This document shows positions 49,005 through 58,795 of a DNA stretch of 64,000 bases, piece by piece. The stretch is from Streptomyces sp. NBC_01429 (GTDB lineage Bacteria; Actinomycetota; Actinomycetes; Streptomycetales; Streptomycetaceae). The position numbers were made by a program, and so were the translations under genes. The stretch spans positions 5,855,501-5,919,500 of the forward strand of contig NZ_CP109599.1 of NCBI RefSeq assembly GCF_036231945.1. Direction: 5' to 3'. How positions within the stretch are numbered: the first letter of the stretch is position 1; every line of letters begins with the position of its first letter. The notes under the pieces are model-generated. The model saw nothing but the letters and a program-made list of their open reading frames with translations, was not told where the DNA came from and searched no databases.

Positions 49005-51674
49005 TCAGAGACCGTAGCGCTCGCGTGCCTCCGCGACCCGCTCCGGCTTGACCTCGCCCCGGCGGGCCAGCTGCGCCAGCGCCGCGAGGACGATCGACTG
49101 GGCGTCGACACCGAAGTGACGGCGCGCCGCGTCGCGGGTGTCGGAGAGGCCGAAGCCGTCCGTACCGAGCGAGGAGTAGTCCTGCTCGACCCACTGGCTG
49201 ATCTGGTCCGGGACCTGGCGCATCCAGTCGCTGACCGCGAGCACCGGGCCCGGCGCGCCGGACAGCGCGCGCGTCACGTACGGCACCCGCTCCTCGCCGC
49301 GCAGCAGCGCCGCGTCGGCCTCCAGCGCGTCCCGGCGCAGCTCCGTCCAGGAGGTGGCGGACCAGACGTCGGCGCTCACGCCCCAGTCGGCGGCCAGCAG
49401 CTCCTGGGCCGCCAGGGCCCAGTGGATCGCCGTACCGGACGCCAGCAGCTGGGTGCGGGGGGCGTCGGCGGCGGCCGGGGTGCCCTCCTTGAAGCGGTAC
49501 AGGCCCTTGATGATGCCTTCCTCGACGCCCTCGGGCATCGCGGGCTGCGGCATCGGCTCGTTGTAGACCGTCAGGTAGTAGAAGACGTTCTCGGCCTCGG
49601 GGCCGTACATCCGGCGCAGACCGTCCTTGACGATCACCGCGACCTCGTACGCGAACGCCGGGTCGTAGTTGAGCGACGCCGGGTTGGTGGACGCGATCAG
49701 GTGCGAATGGCCGTCCGCGTGCTGGAGGCCCTCACCCGTGAGGGTCGTACGGCCCGCCGTGGCGCCGACGATGAAGCCCTTGCCGAGCTGGTCGGCGAGC
49801 TGCCACATCTGGTCGCCCGTGCGCTGCCAGCCGAACATCGAGTAGAAGATGTAGAACGGGATCATCGTCTCGCCGTGCGTCGCGTACGACGTGGCGGCGG
49901 CGATGAAGTCCGCCATGGAACCGGCCTCGGTGATCCCCTCGTTGAGGATCTGGCCGTCCTTGGCCTCCTTGTAGTACATGATCTGGTCGCGGTCGACCGG
50001 GTCGTACGTCTGGCCCAGCGGCGAGTAGATGCCGGCCGAAGGGAACAGCGCCTCCATGCCGAAGGTGCGCGCCTCGTCGGGGACGATGGGGACCCAGCGC
50101 TTGCCGGTCTCCTTGTCCCGCATCAGGTCCTTCATCAGGCGCACGAAGGCCATGGTCGTCGCCACGGACTGCTTGCCGGAGCCCTTGTAGACCGCCTGGA
50201 ACGGCTTCTCGGACGGTTCGGGCAGCGCCACCGCGTGCACCCGGCGGGCCGGAGCGGGACCGCCCAGCTCCGCGCGGCGCTCCTGGAGGTAGCGCACCTC
50301 GGGGGAGTCGGCGCCCGGGTGGCCGTACGGCACCAGGCTCTCGTCCAGCTTCGCGTCCGGGATCGGCAGGTCGAGCAGGTCGCGCATGGTGCGGAACTGC
50401 TCGCCGGAGAGCTTCTTCATCTGGTGGTTGGCGTTGCGCGACTCGAAGCCGGCGCCGAGCGTGTAGCCCTTCACCGTCTGCGCGAGGATCACGGTCGGCG
50501 CGCCCTTGTGGGCGAGCGCCGCGCGGTACGCCGCGTACACCTTGCGGGCCTCGTGGCCACCGCGCGAGGTGAAGAAACACTCGGCGATCTTGGCGTCGGG
50601 CAGCAGCTTCGCGAGCTCGATCAGCGCCGGGTCGACGCCGAAGAAGTGCTCACGGATGTAGGCGACGTCGCGGGTCGCGTACGTCTGGAACTGGGCGTCC
50701 GGCACCTGGCGCAGCCGGCGTACCAGCGCGCCCGTGGTGTCCAGCGCGAACAGCTCGTCCCAGGCGGAGCCCCACAGCGACTTGACGACATTCCAGCCCG
50801 CGCCGCGGAACTGGGCCTCCAGCTCCTGCACGATCTTGAAGTTGGCGCGGACGGGACCGTCGAGCCGCTGGAGGTTGCAGTTGATGACGAACGTCAGGTT
50901 GTCCAGCTGCTCGCGGGAGGCGAGGGCGAGGGCCGCCGTCGACTCGGGCTCGTCCATCTCGCCGTCGCCGAGGAAGGCCCAGACGTGCGAGTTGGAGGTG
51001 TCCTTGATGGAGCGGTTGGTCAGATAGCGGTTGAAGCGCGCCTGGTAGATCGCGGAGAGCGGGCCCAGACCCATCGAGACGGTGGGGAACTCCCACAGCC
51101 AGGGCAGCCGCCGGGGGTGCGGGTACGAGGGCAGGCCCTTGCCGCCCGACTCCTGGCGGAAGTGGTCGAGGTCCGTCTCGGTGAGCCGGCCGTCGAGGAA
51201 GGCGCGGGCGTAGATGCCGGGGGAGGCGTGGCCCTGGATGTAGAGCTGGTCGCCGGAGCCGTCCCCCTCCTTGCCGCGGAAGAAGTGGTTGAAGCCCGTC
51301 TCGTACAGCCAGGCGGCCGACGCGAAGGTGGCGATGTGGCCGCCGACGCCGTAGCGGGCGCCCCGGGTGACCATGGCCGCCGCGTTCCAGCGGTTCCAGG
51401 CGGTGATCCGGGACTCCATCTCCAGGTCGCCGTCGAACGCCGGCTCGGCGGAGGTGGGGATGGTGTTGACGTAATCCGTCTCCAGCAGCGCCGGTACCGG
51501 GACCCCGGCCGTTCCTGCGTGCTGGAGGGTGCGCCGCATCAGGTACGCGGCGCGGTGCGGGCCGGCGTGCTCGGTGACGGCGTCGAGCGAGGCCGCCCAC
51601 TCGGCGGTCTCCTCGGCATCACGGTCCGGGAGCTGGTCCAGCTCGCTCGGAAGTTTGCCTACGGGGTCGGGCAT
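49005..51674 (-). CDS. aceE: Pyruvate dehydrogenase E1, homodimeric type
   Basis: An 889-residue thiamine-diphosphate enzyme decarboxylating pyruvate and acetylating the lipoyl domain of an E2. The TPP motif is G-D-G-E-M-D-E-P near residue 245, ending with N-C-N-L-Q. The second half has E-G-I-T-E-A-G-S and T-A-G-R-T-T-L-T-G-E-G-L-Q-H-A-D-G, typical of AceE. The ATG at 51674 matches the family start (P-D-P-V-G-K). Upstream is a perfect palindrome (51772-51790), probably bound by the GntR protein encoded next to it. Confidence 0.95.
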   Translation of the reverse strand: MPDPVGKLPSELDQLPDRDAEETAEWAASLDAVTEHAGPHRAAYLMRRTLQHAGTAGVPVPALLETDYVNTIPTSAEPAFDGDLEMESRITAWNRWNAAAMVTRGARYGVGGHIATFASAAWLYETGFNHFFRGKEGDGSGDQLYIQGHASPGIYARAFLDGRLTETDLDHFRQESGGKGLPSYPHPRRLPWLWEFPTVSMGLGPLSAIYQARFNRYLTNRSIKDTSNSHVWAFLGDGEMDEPESTAALALASREQLDNLTFVINCNLQRLDGPVRANFKIVQELEAQFRGAGWNVVKSLWGSAWDELFALDTTGALVRRLRQVPDAQFQTYATRDVAYIREHFFGVDPALIELAKLLPDAKIAECFFTSRGGHEARKVYAAYRAALAHKGAPTVILAQTVKGYTLGAGFESRNANHQMKKLSGEQFRTMRDLLDLPIPDAKLDESLVPYGHPGADSPEVRYLQERRAELGGPAPARRVHAVALPEPSEKPFQAVYKGSGKQSVATTMAFVRLMKDLMRDKETGKRWVPIVPDEARTFGMEALFPSAGIYSPLGQTYDPVDRDQIMYYKEAKDGQILNEGITEAGSMADFIAAATSYATHGETMIPFYIFYSMFGWQRTGDQMWQLADQLGKGFIVGATAGRTTLTGEGLQHADGHSHLIASTNPASLNYDPAFAYEVAVIVKDGLRRMYGPEAENVFYYLTVYNEPMPQPAMPEGVEEGIIKGLYRFKEGTPAAADAPRTQLLASGTAIHWALAAQELLAADWGVSADVWSATSWTELRRDALEADAALLRGEERVPYVTRALSGAPGPVLAVSDWMRQVPDQISQWVEQDYSSLGTDGFGLSDTRDAARRHFGVDAQSIVLAALAQLARRGEVKPERVAEARERYGL

Positions 51675-51771
51675 GGTCGCCGCCTTCCGGACAGGAGGGG
51701 GGTGGAGAAATGGCCTTGTCTGGCAGGACAGGGCGAAGGGCTGGGTGCAGCCCGTCGTCGACTGTAATTCG

Positions 51772-51790
51772 TTGATCGATGATCGATCAA
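51772..51790. promoter_or_regulatory. Palindromic operator upstream of aceE
   Basis: TTGATCGATGATCGATCAA is a perfect 19-bp palindrome around one central base, 98 bp before the aceE ATG, in an AT-richer promoter. GntR-family (FCD) proteins bind such TGATC-type palindromes, and the adjacent gene encodes one, so autogenous or aceE control is likely. Confidence 0.7.
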
Positions 51791-51891
51791 AGGGTTGAAA
51801 GGAAAAACTTCTCGATCTCAAGGAATTGGCATCCCGTGCCGTGATAGTGGGCACCGAGTGACTGGGGTGAAATCATGAAGTAAGGGGCAAT

Positions 51892-52515
51892 TCAGGCGCG
51901 TGGTGCACATCCGAGCACATGGTCCTTCACCAGTGCGCCAATGCCGGGATCGCGCCGCCGGAACGCCTCGACCAGCTCCTGGTGCTCCTCGGCGTACGAC
52001 TTCTGCACGGTTCCCAGCCAGCGGATCGACAGCGCGGTGAAGACCTCGATGCCCAGCCCCTCCCAGGTGTGCAGCAGTACGCCGTTCCCCGCGGCCCGCA
52101 CCAGCTCCCGGTGGAAGCCCACGGTGTGCCGCACCTGGGCGGTGCCGTCGGCCAGGCTGTCCGCCGTGTACAGCGCGCTCACGTGCGGTTCCAGCGCGGA
52201 GCAGTCCGCGGCGAGGCGCTCGGCCGCCAGCTCGGCGGCGATCTGCTCAAGCCCCGCCCGTACCGGGTAGCTCTCCTCCAGATCGGCCGCGGTCAGATTC
52301 CGTACCCGTACGCCCTTGTTCGGCGCGGACTCGATCAGCCGCAGGCTCTCCAGCTCGCGCAGGGCCTCGCGCACGGGGGTCTGGCTGACCTGGAGTTCGG
52401 TCGCTATCCGCCGCTCCACGATCCGCTCGCCCGGCTTCCAGCGACCGCTGACGATCCCCTCCACGATGTGCTCGCGGATCTGTTCGCGCAGCGAGTGGAC
52501 GACGGGCGCGGTCAT
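51892..52515 (-). CDS. GntR-family (FCD) transcriptional regulator
   Basis: A 207-residue protein. The N-terminal winged helix reads L-R-E-Q-I-R-E-H-I-V-E-G-I-V-S-G-R-W, P-G-E-R-I-V-E-R-R-I-A, Q-T-P-V-R-E-A-L-R-E-L-E-S-L-R-L-I, the FadR/GntR signature. The FCD domain (~120 residues) follows, with the ligand-site His in F-H-R-E-L-V. It lies between sucB and aceE and probably controls pyruvate or 2-oxoacid dehydrogenase genes. Confidence 0.92.
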   Translation of the reverse strand: MTAPVVHSLREQIREHIVEGIVSGRWKPGERIVERRIATELQVSQTPVREALRELESLRLIESAPNKGVRVRNLTAADLEESYPVRAGLEQIAAELAAERLAADCSALEPHVSALYTADSLADGTAQVRHTVGFHRELVRAAGNGVLLHTWEGLGIEVFTALSIRWLGTVQKSYAEEHQELVEAFRRRDPGIGALVKDHVLGCAPRA

Positions 52516-52558
52516 GAAAGGGCTCCTCGGGGTCGGCGGTCGATGGACAACGATACGG

Positions 52559-52598
52559 CGGCGCCCCCGCCCGGAGGAGATTCCGGGCGGGGGCGCCG
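52559..52598 (-). terminator. Hairpin terminator downstream of sucB
   Basis: GGCGCCCCCGCCCGGA and TCCGGGCGGGGGCGCC form a perfect stem with an 8-base loop, between the sucB stop and the GntR gene. Confidence 0.8.
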
Positions 52599-52636
52599 TT
52601 GCCGTACAGGGTGCCTACAGGCGTTCGGGTCGAGCC

Positions 52637-54442
52637 TTACAGGCCGAGCTCGACCTCGAACTCGCCGGCTTCGAGGATCGCCTTGACCGCGGTCAGGTAG
52701 CGGGCGGCGTCGGCGCCGTCCACCAGACGGTGGTCGTAGGAGAGCGCGACGTAGGTCATGTCGCGCACCGCGATGGTCTCGCCGAGGTCCGGGTGGTTGA
52801 TGACCACGGGACGCTTGACGGTGGCACCGATGCCCAGGATGGCGACCTGGTTCGGCGGCACGATGATCGTGTCGAACAGGGCACCGCGCGAGCCGGTGTT
52901 GCTGATGGTGAAGGTCGCGCCGGCCAGGTCGTCCGGGGTGATCTTGCTCGCCCGGACGGCCGCCGCCAGCTCCGCGGTCTTCTTGGAGATGCCGGCGATG
53001 TTCAGGTCGCCCGCGCCCTTGATGACCGGGGTCATCAGACCCTTCTCGGAGTCCACGGCGATGCCGATGTTCTCCGAGTCGAAGTACGTGATGGTGCCCT
53101 CGTCCTCGTTGATCCGGGCGTTGATGACCGGGTGGGCCTTCAGCGCCTGGGCCGCCGCCTTGACGAAGAACGGCATCGGGGACAGCTTGACGCCCTCACG
53201 GGCGGCGAAGGAGTCCTTCGCCTGCGCGCGCAGCCGCATCAGCTTGGTGATGTCCACCTCGACCACGGAGGTCAGCTGGGCCTGCGTGTGCAGCGCCTTC
53301 ATCATGTTCTCGCCGATGACCTTGCGCATGCGGGTCATCTTGACGGTCTGCCCGCGCAGCGGGGACGTCTCCAGCTTCGGCGCCTTGGACGCGGCGGCCG
53401 GAGCCGGAGCGGCGGCCGGGGCCTGCGCCTTGGCGGCGGCGGCCTTGGCGGCCTCCGCGGCGGTGATGACGTCCTGCTTGCGGATACGGCCGCCGACGCC
53501 GGTGCCCTTGACGGTGCTGAGGTCGACCGCGTTCTCGGAGGCGAGCTTGCGGACCAGCGGCGTGACGTACGCGCCGTCGTCACCGGCGGTCGCGGCGGGA
53601 GCCGGGGCCGGGGCGGCGGGCGCGACCGGCGCGGGCGCCGGAGCCGCGGGGGCGGCCGGAGCGGCGGGCGCGGCCTGGACCGGCGCGGGGGCCGGAGCAG
53701 GAGCCGGGGCGGGCGCGGGAGCCGGAGCGGGGGCCGGGGCCTCCTGGACCGGAGCGGCCGGGGCAGGAGCCGGAGCGGCCGGGGCCGGGGCGGCGGGGGC
53801 TGCCGGAGCGGCACCCGGAGCACCGATCACGGCGAGCTTGGCGCCGACCTCGGCGGTCTCGTCCTCGCCGACCACGATCTCCAGCAGCACACCGGCGACC
53901 GGGGCGGGGATCTCGGTGTCGACCTTGTCGGTGGAGACCTCAAGGAGCGGCTCGTCCTCCGCGACCTCCTCGCCGACCTCCTTCAGCCACCGGGTGACGG
54001 TGCCCTCGGTGACCGACTCGCCCAGCGCGGGCAGCGTGACGTCGGTACCGGAGGCGCCACCGGCAGGGGCGGCGGCAGCGGGGGCGGGCTCGGCGGCCGG
54101 AGCCGGAGCCGCGGGGGCCTCGGCGACGGGCGCCGGGGCGGGCTCGGCTGCCGGGGCGGGGGCCGCGGCGGCCTCCGTCGGCTGGGCCGCCTCGTGGCCG
54201 CCCGTGCCGTCGTCGATGATCGCCAGCTCGGAGCCGACCTCGACGGTCTCGTCCTCGGCGACCTTGATGGACGCCAGCACACCGGCGACGGGCGCCGGGA
54301 TCTCGGTGTCGACCTTGTCGGTGGAGACCTCGAGCAACGGCTCGTCGGCCTCCACGCGCTCACCCTCGGCCTTCAGCCAGCGGGTGACAGTGCCCTCGGT
54401 GACGCTCTCGCCGAGCGCCGGCAGGGTTACGGAAACCGCCAT
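52637..54442 (-). CDS. sucB: 2-oxoacid dehydrogenase E2 (dihydrolipoyl acyltransferase), two lipoyl domains
   Basis: A 601-residue E2. Two N-terminal lipoyl domains (about residues 1-80 and 135-215), each with the lipoylated Lys in E-V-S-T-D-K-V-D-T-E, are joined and followed by long Ala/Pro linkers. An E3/E1-binding domain (about 305-345: V-T-P-L-V-R-K-L-A-S-E, G-V-G-G-R-I-R-K-Q-D) and the acyltransferase core with the catalytic His in S-Y-D-H-R-L-V-D-G follow. It carries acyl groups between the E1 and Lpd. The lipA/lipB genes nearby supply its cofactor. The symbol is used in the common Streptomyces annotation; it may serve pyruvate as well. Confidence 0.93.
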   Translation of the reverse strand: MAVSVTLPALGESVTEGTVTRWLKAEGERVEADEPLLEVSTDKVDTEIPAPVAGVLASIKVAEDETVEVGSELAIIDDGTGGHEAAQPTEAAAAPAPAAEPAPAPVAEAPAAPAPAAEPAPAAAAPAGGASGTDVTLPALGESVTEGTVTRWLKEVGEEVAEDEPLLEVSTDKVDTEIPAPVAGVLLEIVVGEDETAEVGAKLAVIGAPGAAPAAPAAPAPAAPAPAPAAPVQEAPAPAPAPAPAPAPAPAPAPVQAAPAAPAAPAAPAPAPVAPAAPAPAPAATAGDDGAYVTPLVRKLASENAVDLSTVKGTGVGGRIRKQDVITAAEAAKAAAAKAQAPAAAPAPAAASKAPKLETSPLRGQTVKMTRMRKVIGENMMKALHTQAQLTSVVEVDITKLMRLRAQAKDSFAAREGVKLSPMPFFVKAAAQALKAHPVINARINEDEGTITYFDSENIGIAVDSEKGLMTPVIKGAGDLNIAGISKKTAELAAAVRASKITPDDLAGATFTISNTGSRGALFDTIIVPPNQVAILGIGATVKRPVVINHPDLGETIAVRDMTYVALSYDHRLVDGADAARYLTAVKAILEAGEFEVELGL

Positions 54443-54502
54443 GGTTTCAGTTGCTCCTAACAGATGTGCGGAAGTGGTCGTCGTCGCGCCCGGACTGAAC
54501 CA

Positions 54503-55891
54503 TCAGTCGTGGGAGTGCAGCGGCTTGCCGGCCAGGGCCAGGTGGGCCTCGCCGAGCGCCTCGTTCTGGGTCGGGTGGGCGTGGATGAGCTGCGCGACCT
54601 CGGCCGGCAGAGCCTCCCAGTTGTAGATCAGCTGCGCTTCGCCGACCTGCTCGCCCATACGGTCACCGACCATGTGGACGCCGACCACGGCGCCGTCCTT
54701 GACCTGGACGAGCTTGATCTCGCCGGCGGTCTTGAGGATCTTGCTCTTCCCGTTGCCCGCGAGGTTGTACTTGAGGGCGACGACCTTGTCCGCGCCGTAG
54801 ATCTCCTTGGCCTTCGCCTCGGTGATACCGACGGAGGCGACCTCGGGGTGGCAGTAGGTCACCCGGGGCACGCCGTCGTAGTCGATCGGTACGGTCTTCA
54901 GGCCGGCCAGCCGCTCGGCGACGAGGATGCCCTCGGCGAAGCCGACGTGCGCGAGCTGGAGGGTCGGGACGAGGTCACCGACGGCGGAGATCGTCTCCAC
55001 GTTCGTCCGCATGTACTCGTCGACGACCACGTAACCGCGGTCGAGCGCGACGCCCTGCTCCTCGTAGCCGAGGCCCTGCGAGACCGGGCCGCGGCCGATC
55101 GCGACCAGCAGCACCTCCGCCTCGAAGGTCTTGCCGTCGGCCAGGGTCACCCGGACGCCGGTCTCGGTGTACTCGGCCTTCTCGAAGAACGTGCCGAGGT
55201 TGAACTTGATGCCGCGCTTGCGGAAGGCGCGCTCCAGCAGCTTGGAGCTGTTCTCGTCCTCCAGCGGCGCGAGGTGCTTGAGGCCCTCGACGACCGTCAC
55301 ATCCGTCCCGAAGGACTTCCACGCGGAGGCGAACTCCACGCCGATGACGCCGCCGCCCAGGATGATCGCGGACTGCGGAACGCGGTCCAGGGTCAGCGCG
55401 TGGTCCGAGGAGATGATCCGGTCGCCGTCGATCACCAGGCCCGGCAGCGACTTCGGTACGGAACCGGTCGCGAGCAGGACGTGACGGCCCTGGACCTGCT
55501 GGCCGTTCACCTCCACGGAGGTGGGGGAGGACAGCCGGCCCTCACCCTCGATGTACGTGACCTTGCGGGAGGCGACCAGACCCTGAAGGCCCTTGTACAG
55601 GCCCGAGACGACCTCGTCCTTGTACTTGTGCACGCCCGCGATGTCGATGCCCTCGAAGGTGGCCTTGACGCCGAACTGCGCGCTCTCGCGCGCCTGGTCG
55701 GCGATCTCGCCCGCGTGCAGCAGGGCCTTCGTGGGGATGCAGCCGTTGTGCAGGCAGGTGCCGCCCAGCTTGTTCTTCTCGATCAGTGCGACGTCCAGGC
55801 CCAGCTGCGCTCCGCGCAGCGCCGCGGCGTAACCGCCGCTACCGCCGCCGAGGATCACTAGGTCGAAAACGGTGCTGGCGTCGTTCGCCAC
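54503..55891 (-). CDS. lpdA: Dihydrolipoamide dehydrogenase (E3)
   Basis: A 462-residue flavoprotein reoxidising dihydrolipoyl groups with NAD+. FAD motif G-G-G-S-G-G-Y, the redox disulfide in G-G-T-C-L-H-N-G-C-I-P, NAD motif G-G-G-V-I-G-V-E, the FAD-binding G-D-L near residue 315, and the C-terminal catalytic H-A-H-P-T-Q-N-E. The GTG at 55891 lies close behind GGAGG and matches the family start (A-N-D-A-S); an ATG at 55909 is the alternative. It ends 60 bp before sucB, with which it forms an operon. Confidence 0.95.
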   Translation of the reverse strand: MANDASTVFDLVILGGGSGGYAAALRGAQLGLDVALIEKNKLGGTCLHNGCIPTKALLHAGEIADQARESAQFGVKATFEGIDIAGVHKYKDEVVSGLYKGLQGLVASRKVTYIEGEGRLSSPTSVEVNGQQVQGRHVLLATGSVPKSLPGLVIDGDRIISSDHALTLDRVPQSAIILGGGVIGVEFASAWKSFGTDVTVVEGLKHLAPLEDENSSKLLERAFRKRGIKFNLGTFFEKAEYTETGVRVTLADGKTFEAEVLLVAIGRGPVSQGLGYEEQGVALDRGYVVVDEYMRTNVETISAVGDLVPTLQLAHVGFAEGILVAERLAGLKTVPIDYDGVPRVTYCHPEVASVGITEAKAKEIYGADKVVALKYNLAGNGKSKILKTAGEIKLVQVKDGAVVGVHMVGDRMGEQVGEAQLIYNWEALPAEVAQLIHAHPTQNEALGEAHLALAGKPLHSHD

Positions 55892-56104
55892 GTCACGTCC
55901 TCCATGCATGTGCGCCGGGCGCGGTCCGGTGACCGGGCGGCGGCTGGTCTTCGGCCGCTATGTCTTCGGCCCTGTGGTGGGGGCCCTGTCCTGCCGATTA
56001 CCCATCTTCGCACGGTGCGGCGTCCGGCGGGGGCGGGGGTGGCAGGGGGCACACGCCGTACCCGTCCCGCACCCCCGCGCCCGTCGCCGAAGGCGACGTC
56101 GTGG

Positions 56105-57634
56105 CTACCCGAGGTCGCCGGAGGCCGTGCGCTCGGCCAGCTTGACCAGCGTACGGACCGAGGAGCCGGTGCCGCCCTTGGGCGTGTAGCCGTACGGGGC
56201 GCCCTCGTGGAAGGCGGGGCCGGCGATGTCCAGGTGCGCCCAGGTGATCCCCTCGCCGACGAACTCCTTCAGGAAGAGTCCGGCGACCAGTCCGCCGCCC
56301 ATCCGCTCGCCGATGTTGGCGATGTCGGCGGTGGGGGAGTCCATGCCCTTGAGCAGATCGGCGGGCAGCGGCATCGGCCAGGACGCCTCGCCCGCCTCCC
56401 CGGCGATCTCGTGCAGCGAGGTGCGGAACGCGTCGTCGTTCGCCATGATGCCGAACGTACGGTTGCCCAGCGCCACCATCATCGCGCCGGTGAGGGTCGC
56501 GACGTCGACGATCGCGTCCGGGTTCTCCTCCGAGGCGCGGGTCAGCGCGTCGCCCAGGACGAGCCGGCCCTCGGCGTCGGTGTTGAGGACCTCGACGGTC
56601 TTGCCGCTGTACATGCGCAGGACGTCACCCGGGCGGGTGGCCGAGCCGGACGGCATGTTCTCCGCGAGGGCCAGCCAGCCGGTGACGTTGACCCGGAGGC
56701 CCAGCCGCGCCGCGCTCACGACGGCGGCGAACACGGCGGCGGCGCCGCTCATGTCGCACTTCATCGTCTCGTTGTGCCCGGCGGGCTTGAGCGAGATGCC
56801 GCCCGAGTCGTAGGTGATGCCCTTGCCCACCAGAGCGAGGGTCTTCTCCGCCTCCGGGTGGGTGTAGGCGAGCTTGACCAGGCGCGGCGGGTTGGCCGAG
56901 CCCTGGCCGACGCCGAGGATGCCGCCGTAGCCGCCCTTGGCGAGCGCCTTCTCGTCGAGGACCTGCACCTTGATGCCGTTCTCCTTGCCGGCGGCGGTGG
57001 CCACGGCGGCGAAGGCCTCGGGGGTGAGGTCGTTCGGCGGGGTGTTGATCAGGTCGCGGGCGCGGTTGATCTCCTCGGTCAGCGCGATCGCGCGCTCGGC
57101 GGCCGCCTTGTGCGCCTTGTCGCGCGGCTTGGCGCCGAGGAGGGCGATCTCGGCGAGGGGGCGCTTGGGGCCGTCGCCCTTCTTCGCGCCCTTCTCGCCG
57201 CCCTGGTAGGCGGTGAAGGCGTACGCGCCGAGCAGGGCGCCCTCGGCGATGGCCGCGACGTCCTCGGACGTCTCGACGGGCAGCGCGAACGCGGCCTTCT
57301 TCACACCGGACAGGGCACGGGCGGCGGAGCCGGCGGCCCGGCGCAGGGTCTCGGCCGGGTACGCCTCGTCCTTGTCGGGGAGGGAGCCGAGCCCGACCAC
57401 GAGGACGACCGGCGCCTTCAGCCCGGCGGGCGAGGGCAGCTTGGTCACCTCGCCCTCGGCGCCCGAGGCGCCGAGGGTCTCCAGCACGCTGCCGAGCTTT
57501 CCGTCGAACGCCTGGTCCACGGCCTCGGATCCCGGCGCCGCTACCGGCCCTTTGGCGCCCTTGGCGACGCCGACGACGACCGCGTCCGCGCGCAGCGTCG
57601 CCGCGCCGGAGGTGGAGAGAGTGAGAGCAGTCAC
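56105..57634 (-). CDS. pepA: Leucyl aminopeptidase (M17 family)
   Basis: A 509-residue metallo-aminopeptidase releasing N-terminal residues from peptides. The M17 signature N-T-D-A-E-G-R-L-V-L-G-D-A-L is intact, as are K-G-I-T-Y-D-S-G-G-I-S-L-K and K-C-D-M-S-G-A-A. The N-terminal ~175 residues form the variable domain. The GTG at 57634 is chosen from the family start (T-A-L-T-L); an upstream in-frame ATG at 57793 has no homology. A single-gene unit, upstream of lpdA on the same strand. Confidence 0.93.
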   Translation of the reverse strand: MTALTLSTSGAATLRADAVVVGVAKGAKGPVAAPGSEAVDQAFDGKLGSVLETLGASGAEGEVTKLPSPAGLKAPVVLVVGLGSLPDKDEAYPAETLRRAAGSAARALSGVKKAAFALPVETSEDVAAIAEGALLGAYAFTAYQGGEKGAKKGDGPKRPLAEIALLGAKPRDKAHKAAAERAIALTEEINRARDLINTPPNDLTPEAFAAVATAAGKENGIKVQVLDEKALAKGGYGGILGVGQGSANPPRLVKLAYTHPEAEKTLALVGKGITYDSGGISLKPAGHNETMKCDMSGAAAVFAAVVSAARLGLRVNVTGWLALAENMPSGSATRPGDVLRMYSGKTVEVLNTDAEGRLVLGDALTRASEENPDAIVDVATLTGAMMVALGNRTFGIMANDDAFRTSLHEIAGEAGEASWPMPLPADLLKGMDSPTADIANIGERMGGGLVAGLFLKEFVGEGITWAHLDIAGPAFHEGAPYGYTPKGGTGSSVRTLVKLAERTASGDLG

Positions 57635-57878
57635 GGTGGTGAAATCTCGCTTCCGTAGAGTTCTTTGGCGGTCGAGGGGTGGGCCGACCGTGCCCGCCGC
57701 ATCGTAACGACCACGATCGGGATCCGGCCGGGACAGCGGCGGGAACGAGCCTACGCTCAGTGATGTACGGCGCTCACGGGGGCGGCGGTTCACGTGGCTG
57801 TGGGCGGCTTTTCCATGATTGCCCCCGTCGCGGGCGCCCGCCGGTGGTAACGGCTTCCGGGCCTATGGCGGCCGGTGG

Positions 57879-58709
57879 TTACCCGAGTGCCAGCGCGACC
57901 AGCGCGACCGTCGCCGCCGTCTCCGCGAGCGCTCCGAAGACGTCCCCGGTCACCCCGCCGAAGCGCCGTACGCAGTGACGCAGCAGCAGGTGCGCGGCGC
58001 CGAGGGCGGCGAGGACCGCCAGGGCGTGGTGCGCGGCGCCGAGGGGGCCGAACAGCGCGCCCGCCGCCGCGGCGGCCCCGGTGCCGAGCAGCGCGGCGGC
58101 CACCGCCGCCCGGACCGGCACGGCCCCGGCCACCGCCGCGCCGAGTCCGTCGGGGCGGGCCGGCGGTACGCCCGTACGGCAGGCCAGGGTGAGGGCGAGC
58201 CGGGCCGTGACCCCGGCCAGGACGACGGCGAGAGCCCCGCGCGCGCCGCTCTCGTCGTACAGCGCGCTCACGGCGGCGACCTGCGAGAGCAGGGCCAGCA
58301 GCAGGGTGATCACCCCGAACGGGCCGATGTCCGACCGCTTCATGATCCGCAGCGCGTCCTCGGCCGGTTTGCCGCTGCCCAGGCCGTCGGCGGTGTCGGC
58401 GAGCCCGTCCAGATGCAGGCCCCGGGTCAGTACGGCGGGGACGGCGGCGGTGGCGACGGCCGCGAGCAGCGGCGTCGCGCCCGCGCACAGCAGCAGCGCG
58501 CCCGCCGCCGCTGCCGCGCCGCCCGCGACCAGCCCGGCGGCCGGCGCCCACAGCATCCCGGCGCGGGCGGCCGGGCGGTCCCAGCGCCCCACCCGTACCG
58601 GCAGCACGGTGAGGGTGCCGAAGGCGAACCGCGCGCCGTCGGCCGCCGAGGCGCGTCCGGCCGGAACCCGGGCCGCCTCGCCGTCCGTACCGCCGTCCAT
58701 GGAAGTCAT
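57879..58709 (-). CDS. cobS: Adenosylcobinamide-GDP ribazoletransferase
   Basis: A 276-residue integral membrane enzyme joining adenosylcobinamide-GDP with α-ribazole to give cobalamin. The acidic motif L-H-L-D-G-L-A-D-T-A-D-G-L-G near residue 95 is diagnostic, followed by M-K-R-S-D-I-G-P-F-G. About seven hydrophobic helices. ATG at 58709 starts the protein with a ~25-residue polar extension. It works with cobT and cobU, 3-5 kb away. Confidence 0.93.
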   Translation of the reverse strand: MTSMDGGTDGEAARVPAGRASAADGARFAFGTLTVLPVRVGRWDRPAARAGMLWAPAAGLVAGGAAAAAGALLLCAGATPLLAAVATAAVPAVLTRGLHLDGLADTADGLGSGKPAEDALRIMKRSDIGPFGVITLLLALLSQVAAVSALYDESGARGALAVVLAGVTARLALTLACRTGVPPARPDGLGAAVAGAVPVRAAVAAALLGTGAAAAAGALFGPLGAAHHALAVLAALGAAHLLLRHCVRRFGGVTGDVFGALAETAATVALVALALG

Positions 58710-58795
58710 CGCGCGAGCGTAGTCCGGGCGCCGGAACCGTGCAGCTGGCAAAAGCCGATAAATTACCCGTACCGCACCATTCGGAAGCAGGTGGC

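Noticed and set aside
57635..57878. Cobalamin riboswitch before or near cobS
   Set aside because: No B12 box or matching core was recognised, and the gap lies downstream of cobS and upstream of pepA.
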